From: Paludibacter sp.
GTDB taxonomy: Bacteria > Bacteroidota > Bacteroidia > Bacteroidales > Paludibacteraceae
DNA length: 64,000 nt
NCBI GenBank assembly: GCA_028710415.1
Contig: JAQTUE010000014.1
Span: 1-64,000, forward strand
Direction: 5' to 3'
This document shows positions 46,427 through 54,611 of the stretch, in pieces. Numbering within the stretch: the stretch's first letter is position 1; each line of letters opens with the position of its first letter. Position numbers and translations under genes: made by a program. Below the pieces are notes generated by a model. The model had not been told where the DNA came from. It made no database searches and saw only the letters and a list, made by a program, of their open reading frames with translations.

Positions 46427-46458
46427 AATTGCGTTTCCCGTAGCTGGAAAACGCAATT
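46427..46458 (-). terminator. Terminator of the coiled-coil lipoprotein gene
   Basis: AATTGCGTTTCCC (46427-46439) and GGAAAACGCAATT (46446-46458) pair with one mismatch around six bases. On the minus strand it is followed by a T-rich run. It lies 35 bases past the stop. Between them, 46462-46490 is a loose repeat of TAAATGGTAAAT type. Confidence 0.75.
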
Positions 46459-46492
46459 CTGTAAATGGTAAATCGTAAAATGATAAATGTTT

Positions 46493-47362
46493 TTATTCCA
46501 CTTCAATTACCAGGTATTTACTAATGCTCCAGAACTCATCAGTGTCCAGTATTAATAAGACAAAGTTACCGTTTTCCTTTTCGAGGGTGTAGGACGATTT
46601 AGGATGGCTGGTAAGGATCTTAGCACGAGTGGAATACAACGGTATTGATTTGGTATTGCGGGCATCAATCCGCACAAAGTAATTCTTGTTGAAGTCACGC
46701 TGAAGTACTTTCTGTGCACTGAGGATTCCATCAGTAGTCACTATTTTCTGTTGTTTCAGTTCGCTCAGGGTTCCAAATACATACCAGGCGGTATGAATGG
46801 TTTCATCCTGTTCTTTGATTTTTGTCTCTTTGGTTTTATTGTCCGTAGCCAATACATCAATATCCTTATTCATTTCACTCACTTTGGTATCCAACTTGAC
46901 AATGATTGAATCTTTTTCAGCTAATTCTACCTGTAATAATGCCACTTTACTTGATTCTTCTTCCAATGCTTTCGTCAGGCGCGAGATAGTATGTTCCAGT
47001 TGAGAGGATTTGAAAGCACTTTTCTTGATTTTTGACCGTAAACGGGTAAGTTCAGCTTTGTTGGCCAGAATCATATCGTTTATATAGATCATGTCTTCAT
47101 TAATCTTAGTGCGGACATCATCATTCAATTCTTTGCCAACAGGATGAGTAGAGATGACATTCTCGGTACTTTTGATTTTTTCAATATTCTGCTCTATCTG
47201 GTTCATGGCCGAAAAATAGCCATCCACTTCTTCCTGAAGTTTAAGTTTGGCATTTAATAATGAATCGTTTTCAGCTTTCAGTGATTTGTAATCGGAGGAT
47301 TGCTTTCCGCATGACGTAAAGAAAATGAGCAGAATAGCAAAAGTAAAAATGGTTGATTTCAT
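46493..47362 (-). CDS. Coiled-coil lipoprotein, Cbp1-like
   Basis: A 289-residue lipoprotein. The frame opens at 47410, but the ATG at 47362 begins the signal peptide MKSTIFTFAILLIFF, lipidated at Cys18 (FTSCG). Residues ~25-190 are a long coiled coil (SLKAENDSLLNAKLKLQEEV, LEHTISRLTKALEEESSKVA). The C-terminal ~100 residues are globular: TAWYVFGTLSELKQQKI, NKNYFVRID, SIPLYSTRAKILTSHPKSSYTL and FWSISKYLVIEV. This is the layout of a conserved Bacteroidota family that NCBI names Cbp1 collagen-binding adhesin; I am fairly sure of the family and unsure of the function. It has its own promoter and terminator. Confidence 0.75.
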   Translation of the reverse strand: MKSTIFTFAILLIFFTSCGKQSSDYKSLKAENDSLLNAKLKLQEEVDGYFSAMNQIEQNIEKIKSTENVISTHPVGKELNDDVRTKINEDMIYINDMILANKAELTRLRSKIKKSAFKSSQLEHTISRLTKALEEESSKVALLQVELAEKDSIIVKLDTKVSEMNKDIDVLATDNKTKETKIKEQDETIHTAWYVFGTLSELKQQKIVTTDGILSAQKVLQRDFNKNYFVRIDARNTKSIPLYSTRAKILTSHPKSSYTLEKENGNFVLLILDTDEFWSISKYLVIEVE

Positions 47363-47489
47363 ATTGAAATGAGTTGTTGACGAAGAAATTTGAGAATTTA
47401 ATGTGAACATTTACGGGTAAATTTTCTGATTCAAAAAACAAATTAATAATTCCTAACGGAATGATATTTTATTCTCAATTTTACGAGTA

Positions 47490-47520
47490 CAAAGGTAATG
47501 TTATTCTTCTAATCCTGCAA
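47490..47520 (-). promoter_or_regulatory. Promoter of the coiled-coil lipoprotein gene
   Basis: On the minus strand, TTG (47520-47518), a 20-base gap and TACCTTTG (47497-47490) match the -33/-7 layout. It lies over the last codons and stop of rsmI and gives a leader of about 120 bases. Confidence 0.55.
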
Positions 47521-48172
47521 CAATTAGCACAATTTCACCTTTTGGATTATGTTCAATGAAATGCTGGATTAAATCCTGTAATGTGCCCCGGATAGTTTCC
47601 TCGAACAGCTTGGATATTTCGCGGGATACAGAGGCTTTTCGTTCATTTCCGAAGACTTCAGCGAGCTGGGTCAGGGTCTTCAGCAATCGAAATGGGGATT
47701 CATAAAAAATCATGGTTCGCTCTTCGTTGACAAGATTATTTATTTTTGTCTGACGGCCTTTCTTTTGAGGCAGGAACCCTTCAAAGCAGAACCTGTTATT
47801 AGGCAGTCCGGAAGCTACCAGGGCAGGAACAAAAGCAGTAGCACCCGGTAAACATTCAACATCAATGCCATTTTCAACACACTGGCGGACTACCAGGAAT
47901 CCGGGATCAGAAATAGCAGGAGTCCCTGCATCGGAGATCAGGGCTATTGTTTGGCCGTTTTTAATGCGTTCAACAATATTCTCAACAGTTTTATGTTCAT
48001 TGAATTTATGATGAGATTGCATGGGAGTTTTAATTTCGAAATGTTTTAGTAAGAAACCGCTGGTGCGTGTGTCTTCAGCTAAAATCAGATCGGCATTCTT
48101 TAAAACCCGAATGGCGCGAAAAGTCATGTCTTCAAGATTACCTACCGGCGTTGGGACTACATATAGTTTCAT
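47501..48172 (-). CDS. rsmI: 16S rRNA (cytidine1402-2'-O)-methyltransferase
   Basis: A 223-residue SAM-dependent methyltransferase of the tetrapyrrole-methylase fold, which 2'-O-methylates C1402 in the ribosomal decoding centre. Motifs seen: PTPVGNLEDMT (8-18), LAEDTRTS (31-38) and the SAM-binding DAGTPAISDPG (81-91), followed by LPGATAFVPALVASGL. Length is at the short end of the family (220-290), since it lacks the C-terminal extension present in E. coli. It stands alone on the minus strand. Confidence 0.93.
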   Translation of the reverse strand: MKLYVVPTPVGNLEDMTFRAIRVLKNADLILAEDTRTSGFLLKHFEIKTPMQSHHKFNEHKTVENIVERIKNGQTIALISDAGTPAISDPGFLVVRQCVENGIDVECLPGATAFVPALVASGLPNNRFCFEGFLPQKKGRQTKINNLVNEERTMIFYESPFRLLKTLTQLAEVFGNERKASVSREISKLFEETIRGTLQDLIQHFIEHNPKGEIVLIVAGLEE

Positions 48173-48410
48173 AAAATATTTTGATAAATTGATGAATAGG
48201 TGGAAGAATATTCCTCTGTTCTTTTAAATATACTGAATTTAATAAATACGGGTTGTTAATAAACTGAATAGTGAATTGTCATCTACCAGTTGATTCAATT
48301 TATGTTTCTCAATAGAATTGTAAAAATATGAAGGATTCATTGAAAAACTACTTTTAACTTTATGTTGATATCTTTTTTTATAAAAACAATTTCTATACTT
48401 TTAATTTTTT

Positions 48411-48418
48411 TATCTTTG
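48411..48418 (+). promoter_or_regulatory. Candidate -7 promoter element for tdk
   Basis: TATCTTTG followed by CA is a full match to TAnnTTTG. It lies 265 bases upstream of the tdk start, so the transcript would carry a long leader that includes the 7-bp array. Confidence 0.5.
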
Positions 48419-48433
48419 CAAGGTTTAAATAAA

Positions 48434-48468
48434 GAGTCAAGATTCAAGATTCAAGATTCAGGATTCAA
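48434..48468. repeat. 7-bp tandem array, unit GATTCAA
   Basis: Five units in a row: GAGTCAA, GATTCAA, GATTCAA, GATTCAG, GATTCAA. It starts 16 bases after the candidate tdk promoter box, so it would lie at the 5' end of the transcript. Confidence 0.8.
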
Positions 48469-48682
48469 GACAAAGACTGAGGAACAGAGTGTTTGTTGTC
48501 AGCATTCAATCACCATTTTAATGCTAATTGAGTATTATCGTTTAATTAAGCATATAACAATACCTGATGTAAATTTAGCCGGTGAATTCCTTAATCCGGA
48601 TTTTGATTAAATTAACGGGTGTAAAGGTACTATAATAGAAAGAGAAACGAATAAAAGTAGAACTAATTTTCAATAAAATACC

Positions 48683-49264
48683 ATGATTTATTCAGAAAAA
48701 AACCATCCTAATCAACAAAGACGTGGTAGTATCGAGGTTATTTGCGGTTCCATGTTTTCAGGGAAAACAGAAGAATTGATCAGACGGTTGAAACGGGCGA
48801 AATTTGCCAAACAGCAGGTTGAGATTTTTAAACCCAAAATTGACACCAGGTATTCGGAGGAAGATGTGGTTTCGCATGATAAAACTGCCATACGTTCGAC
48901 CCCGGTTGAATCATCAGGCAGTATTTTATTAATGTCAGGAGATGTAGATGTTGTAGCCATTGATGAAGCACAGTTTTTTGATGATGGATTGGTGGATGTT
49001 TGCACTCAACTGGCAAATCAGGGAATCAGGGTTATCGTAGCCGGTTTGGATATGGATTTCAGGGGTGTCCCCTTTGGACCCATGCCTGCGTTATGTGCTG
49101 TAGCTGAAGATGTATTTAAGGTGCATGCCATTTGCGTCCGTTGCGGGGCATTGGCTTATGTTTCACATCGGTTGGTTGATAGCGATAAACGTGTTTTGCT
49201 GGGCGAAATGAGTGAATATGAACCGATTTGCCGGGAGTGTTACAATAAAACAGAACATAAATAA
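48683..49264 (+). CDS. tdk: Thymidine kinase (type II)
   Basis: A 193-residue salvage enzyme that phosphorylates thymidine to dTMP. The P-loop GSMFSGKTE is at 22-30, the Walker B-type DEAQFFDD at 94-101, [14 protein letters not shown] follows, and the zinc-binding cysteines are in CVRCGA and ICRECY. Length and order are standard for the type II family. It is followed 48 bases later by a membrane permease gene, possibly on the same transcript. Confidence 0.95.
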   Translation: MIYSEKNHPNQQRRGSIEVICGSMFSGKTEELIRRLKRAKFAKQQVEIFKPKIDTRYSEEDVVSHDKTAIRSTPVESSGSILLMSGDVDVVAIDEAQFFDDGLVDVCTQLANQGIRVIVAGLDMDFRGVPFGPMPALCAVAEDVFKVHAICVRCGALAYVSHRLVDSDKRVLLGEMSEYEPICRECYNKTEHK

Positions 49265-49312
49265 GCGTAGTATTTTACCCCGATTGCTAAACTTAAAATT
49301 TGCGAGATTATC

Positions 49313-50452
49313 ATGAGTGCAACTTCAAGACCTTTCACTTTCGACCGTGTAGTTCGAATGATTATCGGGTTGACAATCCTGGTGTTTATCTTCTTTCTGA
49401 TAAACAGGCTGAGTGGAGCATTATTACCTTTTCTTATAGCCTGGTTATTGGCTTATTTAATGCAACCTTTAGTTAAGTTCTTCCAGATAAAGCTTAAGTT
49501 TAAGAGCCTGGGATTATCCATTATATGTACCTTGTTGGTAGTAATAGGTATTTTGACAAGTATGGTTTGGTATCTGACTCCCATTATTACACTTGAAATT
49601 TCTAAACTTTCAGAACTGATTACAGTATATACAAAAGGAATCAATGTAAATACCATTTTACCCCAGGAGTGGCAAAGTCAAATTAGTTATTATCTTACTC
49701 ATTTGAACCTGCAATCGATCATGCAGGATCAAAATGTGATGGATGTTATTAAAAAACTCACCCCTCAGTTGTGGGATTTAATAAATAGTTCCTTAAATTT
49801 GGTGCTGGGACTGGCTGTTATTATGATTGTCCTGCTGTACCTGGTTTTAATTTTGATGAATTATGACAAGCTGGTTGCCGGCATGTTTAAAATCATACCT
49901 CCCAATTACCGGACTCTTGTTACTGAAATTATTCTTGATCTGGAAAATGGCATGAACCGTTATTTCAGGGGTCAGGCATTGATCGCATTAATTGTCGGGG
50001 TACTCTTTTCCATAGGTTTTAGTATTATCCATTTGCCATTAGCAATCCTATTAGGTCTGTTTATTGGTGTGTTAAACATGGTGCCCTATCTGAAAGTGAT
50101 TGGGATTATTCCTACTGCTACCATGGGCTTGCTTCAATCGGTGGAAACCGGGCACAGCTATGGTTCCATACTACTTGGGATTGCAATAGTATTCTTAATT
50201 ATTCAATTAATTGAAGACCTGATACTGACTCCAAAAATCATGGGTAAAGTGACAGGCTTAAATCCTGCTATAATTTTACTTTCATTATCAATCTGGGGTT
50301 CATTAATGGGGATAGTTGGAATGATCATTGCTTTACCGCTGACAACTCTCATTATGTCGTATTATAAACGTTTTGTGCTGGAAGCGGATCAGCATGAACA
50401 ATTGACACAAATTGAACCTGAAGAACCAGTAACCCAGGATGACGGAGTGTGA
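49313..50452 (+). CDS. AI-2E-family transporter (PerM/YdiK type)
   Basis: A 379-residue inner-membrane protein with about eight membrane helices: two at the N-terminus (IGLTILVFIFFLINRLSG; LPFLIAWLLAYLM), one near 75, then a soluble stretch at ~100-160, and the remainder from LNLVLGLAVIMIVLLYLVL onward, including LIALIVGVLFSIGF and ILLGLFIGVLNMVPYL. The PYLKVIGIIPT and DLILTPKIMGKVTGLNPAIILLSL blocks are hallmarks of the family (formerly UPF0118). The substrate is uncertain; relatives have been tied to autoinducer-2 export and to Na+/H+ exchange. Confidence 0.88.
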   Translation: MSATSRPFTFDRVVRMIIGLTILVFIFFLINRLSGALLPFLIAWLLAYLMQPLVKFFQIKLKFKSLGLSIICTLLVVIGILTSMVWYLTPIITLEISKLSELITVYTKGINVNTILPQEWQSQISYYLTHLNLQSIMQDQNVMDVIKKLTPQLWDLINSSLNLVLGLAVIMIVLLYLVLILMNYDKLVAGMFKIIPPNYRTLVTEIILDLENGMNRYFRGQALIALIVGVLFSIGFSIIHLPLAILLGLFIGVLNMVPYLKVIGIIPTATMGLLQSVETGHSYGSILLGIAIVFLIIQLIEDLILTPKIMGKVTGLNPAIILLSLSIWGSLMGIVGMIIALPLTTLIMSYYKRFVLEADQHEQLTQIEPEEPVTQDDGV

Positions 50453-50465
50453 AAATCATTCATAT

Positions 50466-50510
50466 AAATCAAAAAGGCCGTTGAACAAAGTTCAACGGCC
50501 TTTTTGATTT
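50466..50510. terminator. Bidirectional terminator between the permease gene and recJ
   Basis: A 21-bp perfect inverted repeat with core GGCCGTTGAAC/GTTCAACGGCC and a three-base loop, flanked by A-run and T-run. It lies between convergent genes ending at 50452 (+) and 50521 (-). Confidence 0.95.
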
Positions 50511-50520
50511 ATAATGGTAT

Positions 50521-52245
50521 CTAGTTTTGGTCAATCTTAATATCCCGAATCATTAATTGGGTAGTTGTATTCCCATTGAATGAATTTTCTTCCAGGGTAT
50601 AACATATATCCAGTGGATTCAGTGCTTTTAAATGGTCATTGTATTCATGCATACGAAATGCAATGCCATTCATAACATTCTCACAACTTGAATCGACAAG
50701 CTCAAGTTTTAAATGCTCCTGTTCTTTTCCAACCAGGCGGCTTGTCCCATAATCAAATACCTTTTTGGAAACAAAGATAGGTTTCATATTCCCCGGGCCA
50801 AATGGGGCAAATTGTTTCAGTACACGAAAGAATTTAGGAGTGATATCTTTAAATTCCAACACAGCATCGATGTCAATTTGAGGATAGGTCTGTTCCAACA
50901 GGATGTTTTCAGAAACATACTTCTCAAATCGTTCCGTAAATTCCAGTACGTTTTCTTCTTTCATAGATAAACCTGCTGCGTACATATGACCACCAAAGTT
51001 CTCGAGCAAGTCACGGCATGAATCAATGGCTTTGTAGATATCGAATCCCGATACTGAGCGGGCAGAACCGGAAGCTAATCCGTTGGAATTACTCAAGACA
51101 ATGCTTGGCTTGTAGTATTCTTCGGATAAACGAGAAGCTACTATCCCAATGACACCTTTATGCCAGTCCGGTTTATGCACTACAATCGATCTTCGCTCTG
51201 CATACCGTTTGTCAGCAACAATCAAAGCGATTGCTTCATCGGTAATAAACTTATCCAGATCCTTACGATCATTATTATATTCGTTTATAGTACCACTTTT
51301 TTCTTTTGCAAACACATGGTCGGTGGAAACCAATAATTCAACAGCTTCATAAGCCAGTTTCATGCGTCCTGATGCATTAATCCTGGGCCCGATTTTAAAT
51401 ACAATATCGCTGATAGTTATTTCCTTATCGGCAAGCCCGCAGACATCCAGAATTCCTTTTAGACCAACGCTGGGGTTTGTGTTAATTTGTTTAAGGCCAA
51501 AGAAAGCTAGTATCCTGTTCTCACCGGTAATGGGCACAATATCCGAAGCGATACTCAAAGCAAGTAAATCGAGTAGGGGAGTGAGCTGTGAAAAATCTAT
51601 GTTGTTGGTAATTGCGAATGCCTGCATAAGTTTAAATCCTACTCCACACCCCGAAAGGTGCTTATAGGGATACTGGCAATCAATCCGTTTGGGATCTAAT
51701 ACTGCTACTGCAGGTGGTAGTTGATCATCGGGAGTATGGTGATCGCAGATAATGAAATCAACGCCCTGTGTAGTTGCGTACTTTACTTTTTCAATTGCTT
51801 TGATGCCACAATCAAGCGCAATCACCAGTTTATAATCGTTGGCAGCAGCATAATCGATTCCTAGAATGGAAATCCCATACCCTTCGTTGTAACGGTCAGG
51901 GATGTAGAAATCAACATTGGAATAAAACTGTTTTAAAAACTTGTAGACTAACGAAACTGAGGTTGTTCCATCCACATCATAATCACCATAAACGAGAATC
52001 TTCTCGTTTTTTTCCATTGCTAAAGTTAATCGATTGACAGCATTCTGCATATCGGCCATAAGAAAAGGGTCGTGCAGGTCACTTAAATCGGGCCTGAAAA
52101 AACTTCGTGCATCTTCGAAAGTCAGAATATCCCGCTGAACTAATAATTGAGAAAGAATAGGACTGATACTTAGCTCTTCGGCTAATTTTTTTTGTACTTC
52201 AATTTGTTGTTCGGTAAGAGTTCTGTAATACCAGATATTTATCAT
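50521..52245 (-). CDS. recJ: Single-stranded-DNA-specific exonuclease RecJ
   Basis: A 574-residue 5'-to-3' exonuclease of recombination and mismatch repair. DHH-family motifs: GDYDVDGTTS (87-96), ALDCGIKA (143-150) and the metal-binding DHHTP (168-172). The DHHA1 part includes GVIGIVASRLSEEYYKPSIVLS, GSARSVSGFDIYKAID and FGGHMYAAGLSM. A C-terminal OB-type region follows (PFGPGNMKPIFVSK). Length is normal. It is monocistronic. Confidence 0.95.
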   Translation of the reverse strand: MINIWYYRTLTEQQIEVQKKLAEELSISPILSQLLVQRDILTFEDARSFFRPDLSDLHDPFLMADMQNAVNRLTLAMEKNEKILVYGDYDVDGTTSVSLVYKFLKQFYSNVDFYIPDRYNEGYGISILGIDYAAANDYKLVIALDCGIKAIEKVKYATTQGVDFIICDHHTPDDQLPPAVAVLDPKRIDCQYPYKHLSGCGVGFKLMQAFAITNNIDFSQLTPLLDLLALSIASDIVPITGENRILAFFGLKQINTNPSVGLKGILDVCGLADKEITISDIVFKIGPRINASGRMKLAYEAVELLVSTDHVFAKEKSGTINEYNNDRKDLDKFITDEAIALIVADKRYAERRSIVVHKPDWHKGVIGIVASRLSEEYYKPSIVLSNSNGLASGSARSVSGFDIYKAIDSCRDLLENFGGHMYAAGLSMKEENVLEFTERFEKYVSENILLEQTYPQIDIDAVLEFKDITPKFFRVLKQFAPFGPGNMKPIFVSKKVFDYGTSRLVGKEQEHLKLELVDSSCENVMNGIAFRMHEYNDHLKALNPLDICYTLEENSFNGNTTTQLMIRDIKIDQN

Positions 52246-52590
52246 TGTGTTTTATTTTTCAACTCCGGAGTGAAGAGACGCATCTCTTCAAAGAATAAGA
52301 AGACATTATTTTTCAAACCATTAAAAACAAATCAACAACACTAATAATGTGCTTATTCAGTGCTGTAAAGGTAAAGAAAAGTTTTTAAATCTACAAGATT
52401 GCCTGTTGGTGAGATTTTGAAATCTTGTCAAAAAGAGGCCATTACAAAATATATAGTATTATCTTTGTACTGAAATAAAGAATATTCTATCCAAAAAGAA
52501 ATAATTTGCAATAATTTACGTTAACTTATTTTATTGTCGGACAAGGTCTAAAATGGAATGTAGTTGACAGTTGCATACAAATATACAAAA
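52246..52590. other. Divergent intergenic region between recJ and tsaC
   Basis: It contains a perfect small hairpin in the recJ leader (52272-52289, GAAGAGA/TCTCTTC, loop CGCA), the palindrome CTCCGGAG at 52263-52270, and a TATCTTTG box at 52460-52467 that fits the plus-strand promoter consensus for tsaC. Nothing else is seen. Confidence 0.5.
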
Positions 52591-53154
52591 ATGCAGGAAG
52601 AAATTAAAAAAGCAGTTGAAGTACTCCGTGCAGGAGGTGTGATTCTTTATCCTACTGATACCATTTGGGGGTTGGGATGTGATGCTACCAATGAAAATGC
52701 AGTTAAACGTATTTTTGAAATTAAAAGAAGAGCAGATACAAAAGCAATGTTAGTGCTGATTGATAATCCGGCAAAACTACAATCCTATGTTGAAGAAGTA
52801 CCCGATATGGCCTGGGATTTAATAGAACTGAGTGAAAAACCATTGACTATTATCTATCCCAATGCTAAAAACCTGGCAAAAAACTTAATTGCTCCGGATA
52901 AAACGATTGGAATCCGGGTTACCGGAGAAAACTTTTCCAGGAATCTATGTGCCCAATTCCGCAATCCAATTGTATCCACTTCCGCAAATATCAGCGGTGT
53001 TGCTGCACCGGCAAACTTTAGTCAGATTTCGGAAGATATTAAATCAGCTGTTGATTATGTAGTAAATTTCAGACGGGATGATCTTTCCAAACCCACCCCT
53101 TCCTCCATCATTAAACTAGGTAAAGGTGGATTGTTCCAGTTAATTCGAGAATGA
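52591..53154 (+). CDS. tsaC: Threonylcarbamoyl-AMP synthase (TsaC/Sua5/YrdC family)
   Basis: A 187-residue enzyme of the t6A tRNA-modification pathway that makes threonylcarbamoyl-AMP from threonine, bicarbonate and ATP. The frame extends to a TTG at 52564, but the ATG at 52591 (MQEEIKKAVEVLRAGG) is preferred. YrdC motifs: GGVILYPTDTIWGLGCDA, KRIFEIKRRADTKAM, PLTIIYPNAKN, GIRVTGENF and STSANISGVA. It has no Sua5 C-terminal domain, so TsaC is the better name. The next gene begins six bases after the stop. Confidence 0.92.
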   Translation: MQEEIKKAVEVLRAGGVILYPTDTIWGLGCDATNENAVKRIFEIKRRADTKAMLVLIDNPAKLQSYVEEVPDMAWDLIELSEKPLTIIYPNAKNLAKNLIAPDKTIGIRVTGENFSRNLCAQFRNPIVSTSANISGVAAPANFSQISEDIKSAVDYVVNFRRDDLSKPTPSSIIKLGKGGLFQLIRE

Positions 53155-53160
53155 TTGAAT

Positions 53161-54564
53161 ATGAATAAAAATCGACTCTTTCAGAAATACATTCTTTACG
53201 ACATGCTTGCTTCACTTCTGGTGTGGATAGCATTTGTTATATTCAGAAAAACCGTAAATGATATTCAGATTTTTGATGGTGCCAGGATTTTTATACCCAA
53301 TTATGACTATTTTACCAGTTTAATATTCTTTCCTTTTTGTTGTGTCTTTGTACATTATCTGTCTGGTTTCTACTTAAATCCACTTAAGAAATCAAGGATC
53401 AATGTCATCCTTAGTACTATTTCCTCTTCAGCCATTATAGCCCTTTCCGTTTTTTTTGTACTGAAGTTGGGCGATGTAGTTGTTTCATACGAGTATTTCT
53501 ATTTCTCTTTGCTGGTATTGTTTGGTTTATTGTTTTGTTTTACTTATTTGTTCAGGAATATTATTTTCTCTCAGATCCAGAATAATTATAAGACAAAGAA
53601 ATGGACCAATAACACACTTATTATCGGAACCGGCGATAATGCAAAGAAAATTGCTGATGATATTGAAAAACATGGGCAACAAAACACATTGGTCGGTTTT
53701 GTCGCTACCAACAAAAAAGTAGGTGTTCCACCGGAGATGATTCTGGGAAATATGACTCAGATTGCCTATATTATTGAAAAATATGATGTTCATGAAACAA
53801 TTGTAGTCCTTGATGATGATGCCGATGAACAACAGTTGTTTAAAATTATCAATTTACTATACAGGTTTAATATTGACATACAATTTACCCCCCGGTTGTA
53901 TGAAATTTTAATTGGTAGTGCCAAAATAACCCATATGGGTATTATTCCGTTGGTGAGCATTACGAATCCTTCTATGTCTGACTGGGAAGTAAGCGTAAAG
54001 CGTTTTGTAGATATTGTTTTTTCGCTCATTTCGTTGTTATTGCTTTCTCCGTTTTTGATTTATTTCATGTTATTAATAAAGAGAGATTCAAAGGGTCCGG
54101 TTTTTTATCGACAGGAACGAATCGGCAGGTACGGACGCCCATTCAATATCCTTAAATTTAGAACCATGTACCTCGGTTCCGAGAATGGAACTCCTAAGTT
54201 GAGCAGTGCGAATGACGACCGCATAACCCAGATAGGAAGAACATTACGGAAATACAGGATTGATGAAATTCCTCAGTTCTGGAATATCCTCAAAGGTGAT
54301 ATGAGCCTGGTGGGTCCACGTCCGGAAAGGCGCTATTACATAAATCGTATCATAGAGGATGCCCCTTATTATTGTTTGCTCTATAAAATCAGACCCGGAT
54401 TGACATCATGGGGTCCTATTAAAATAGGATATTCCGATACCATTGAAAAAATGATTGAACGGCTCAATTATGATATTATTTATATGGAAAATATGTCACT
54501 TCTGACGGATATGAAAATCCTGATGTATACTATTGAAATAATATTTAAGGGGAAAGGCGTTTAA
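53161..54564 (+). CDS. Undecaprenyl-phosphate sugar phosphotransferase (WcaJ/polyprenyl glycosylphosphotransferase family)
   Basis: A 467-residue membrane enzyme that starts assembly of a surface polysaccharide by moving a sugar-1-phosphate to undecaprenyl phosphate. I start it at the ATG at 53161, not the TTG at 53155. Four N-terminal helices (to ~135) precede a CoA-binding-like domain (NTLIIGTGDNAKKIADDIEKHG). A fifth hydrophobic segment (IVFSLISLLLLSPFLIYFML) leads the catalytic domain: GPVFYRQERIGRYGRPF, LKFRTMYLGSE, LRKYRIDEIPQFWNILKGDM, SLVGPRPERRYY and RPGLTSWG. It sits apart from any glycosyltransferase cluster in this window. Confidence 0.92.
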   Translation: MNKNRLFQKYILYDMLASLLVWIAFVIFRKTVNDIQIFDGARIFIPNYDYFTSLIFFPFCCVFVHYLSGFYLNPLKKSRINVILSTISSSAIIALSVFFVLKLGDVVVSYEYFYFSLLVLFGLLFCFTYLFRNIIFSQIQNNYKTKKWTNNTLIIGTGDNAKKIADDIEKHGQQNTLVGFVATNKKVGVPPEMILGNMTQIAYIIEKYDVHETIVVLDDDADEQQLFKIINLLYRFNIDIQFTPRLYEILIGSAKITHMGIIPLVSITNPSMSDWEVSVKRFVDIVFSLISLLLLSPFLIYFMLLIKRDSKGPVFYRQERIGRYGRPFNILKFRTMYLGSENGTPKLSSANDDRITQIGRTLRKYRIDEIPQFWNILKGDMSLVGPRPERRYYINRIIEDAPYYCLLYKIRPGLTSWGPIKIGYSDTIEKMIERLNYDIIYMENMSLLTDMKILMYTIEIIFKGKGV

Positions 54565-54581
54565 TAATACCGTAATTTCTA

Positions 54582-54589
54582 TATCTTTG
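54582..54589 (+). promoter_or_regulatory. Candidate -7 promoter element for the ClC gene
   Basis: TATCTTTG, a full TAnnTTTG match, 22 bases upstream of the ATG, gives a very short leader. Confidence 0.55.
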
Positions 54590-54611
54590 TGAAAAGTTTT
54601 TTTATAAGGGT

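Larger units (their letters stand above)
48173..48682. other. Intergenic region between rsmI and tdk with 7-bp array and promoter
   Basis: It holds a promoter box (48411-48418) and a 7-bp array (48434-48468). An 82-codon frame at 48362-48610 overlaps both the promoter and the array; I do not call it. Confidence 0.5.

Noticed and set aside
48362..48610. 82-codon open frame upstream of tdk with a hydrophobic N-terminus
   Set aside because: It contains the tdk promoter box and the 7-bp array, part of its protein is just the translated repeat, and no family is recognised.
52272..52289. Small hairpin in the recJ leader as a riboswitch
   Set aside because: The stem is seven base pairs with a four-base loop and no surrounding conserved structure; too little to call regulation.
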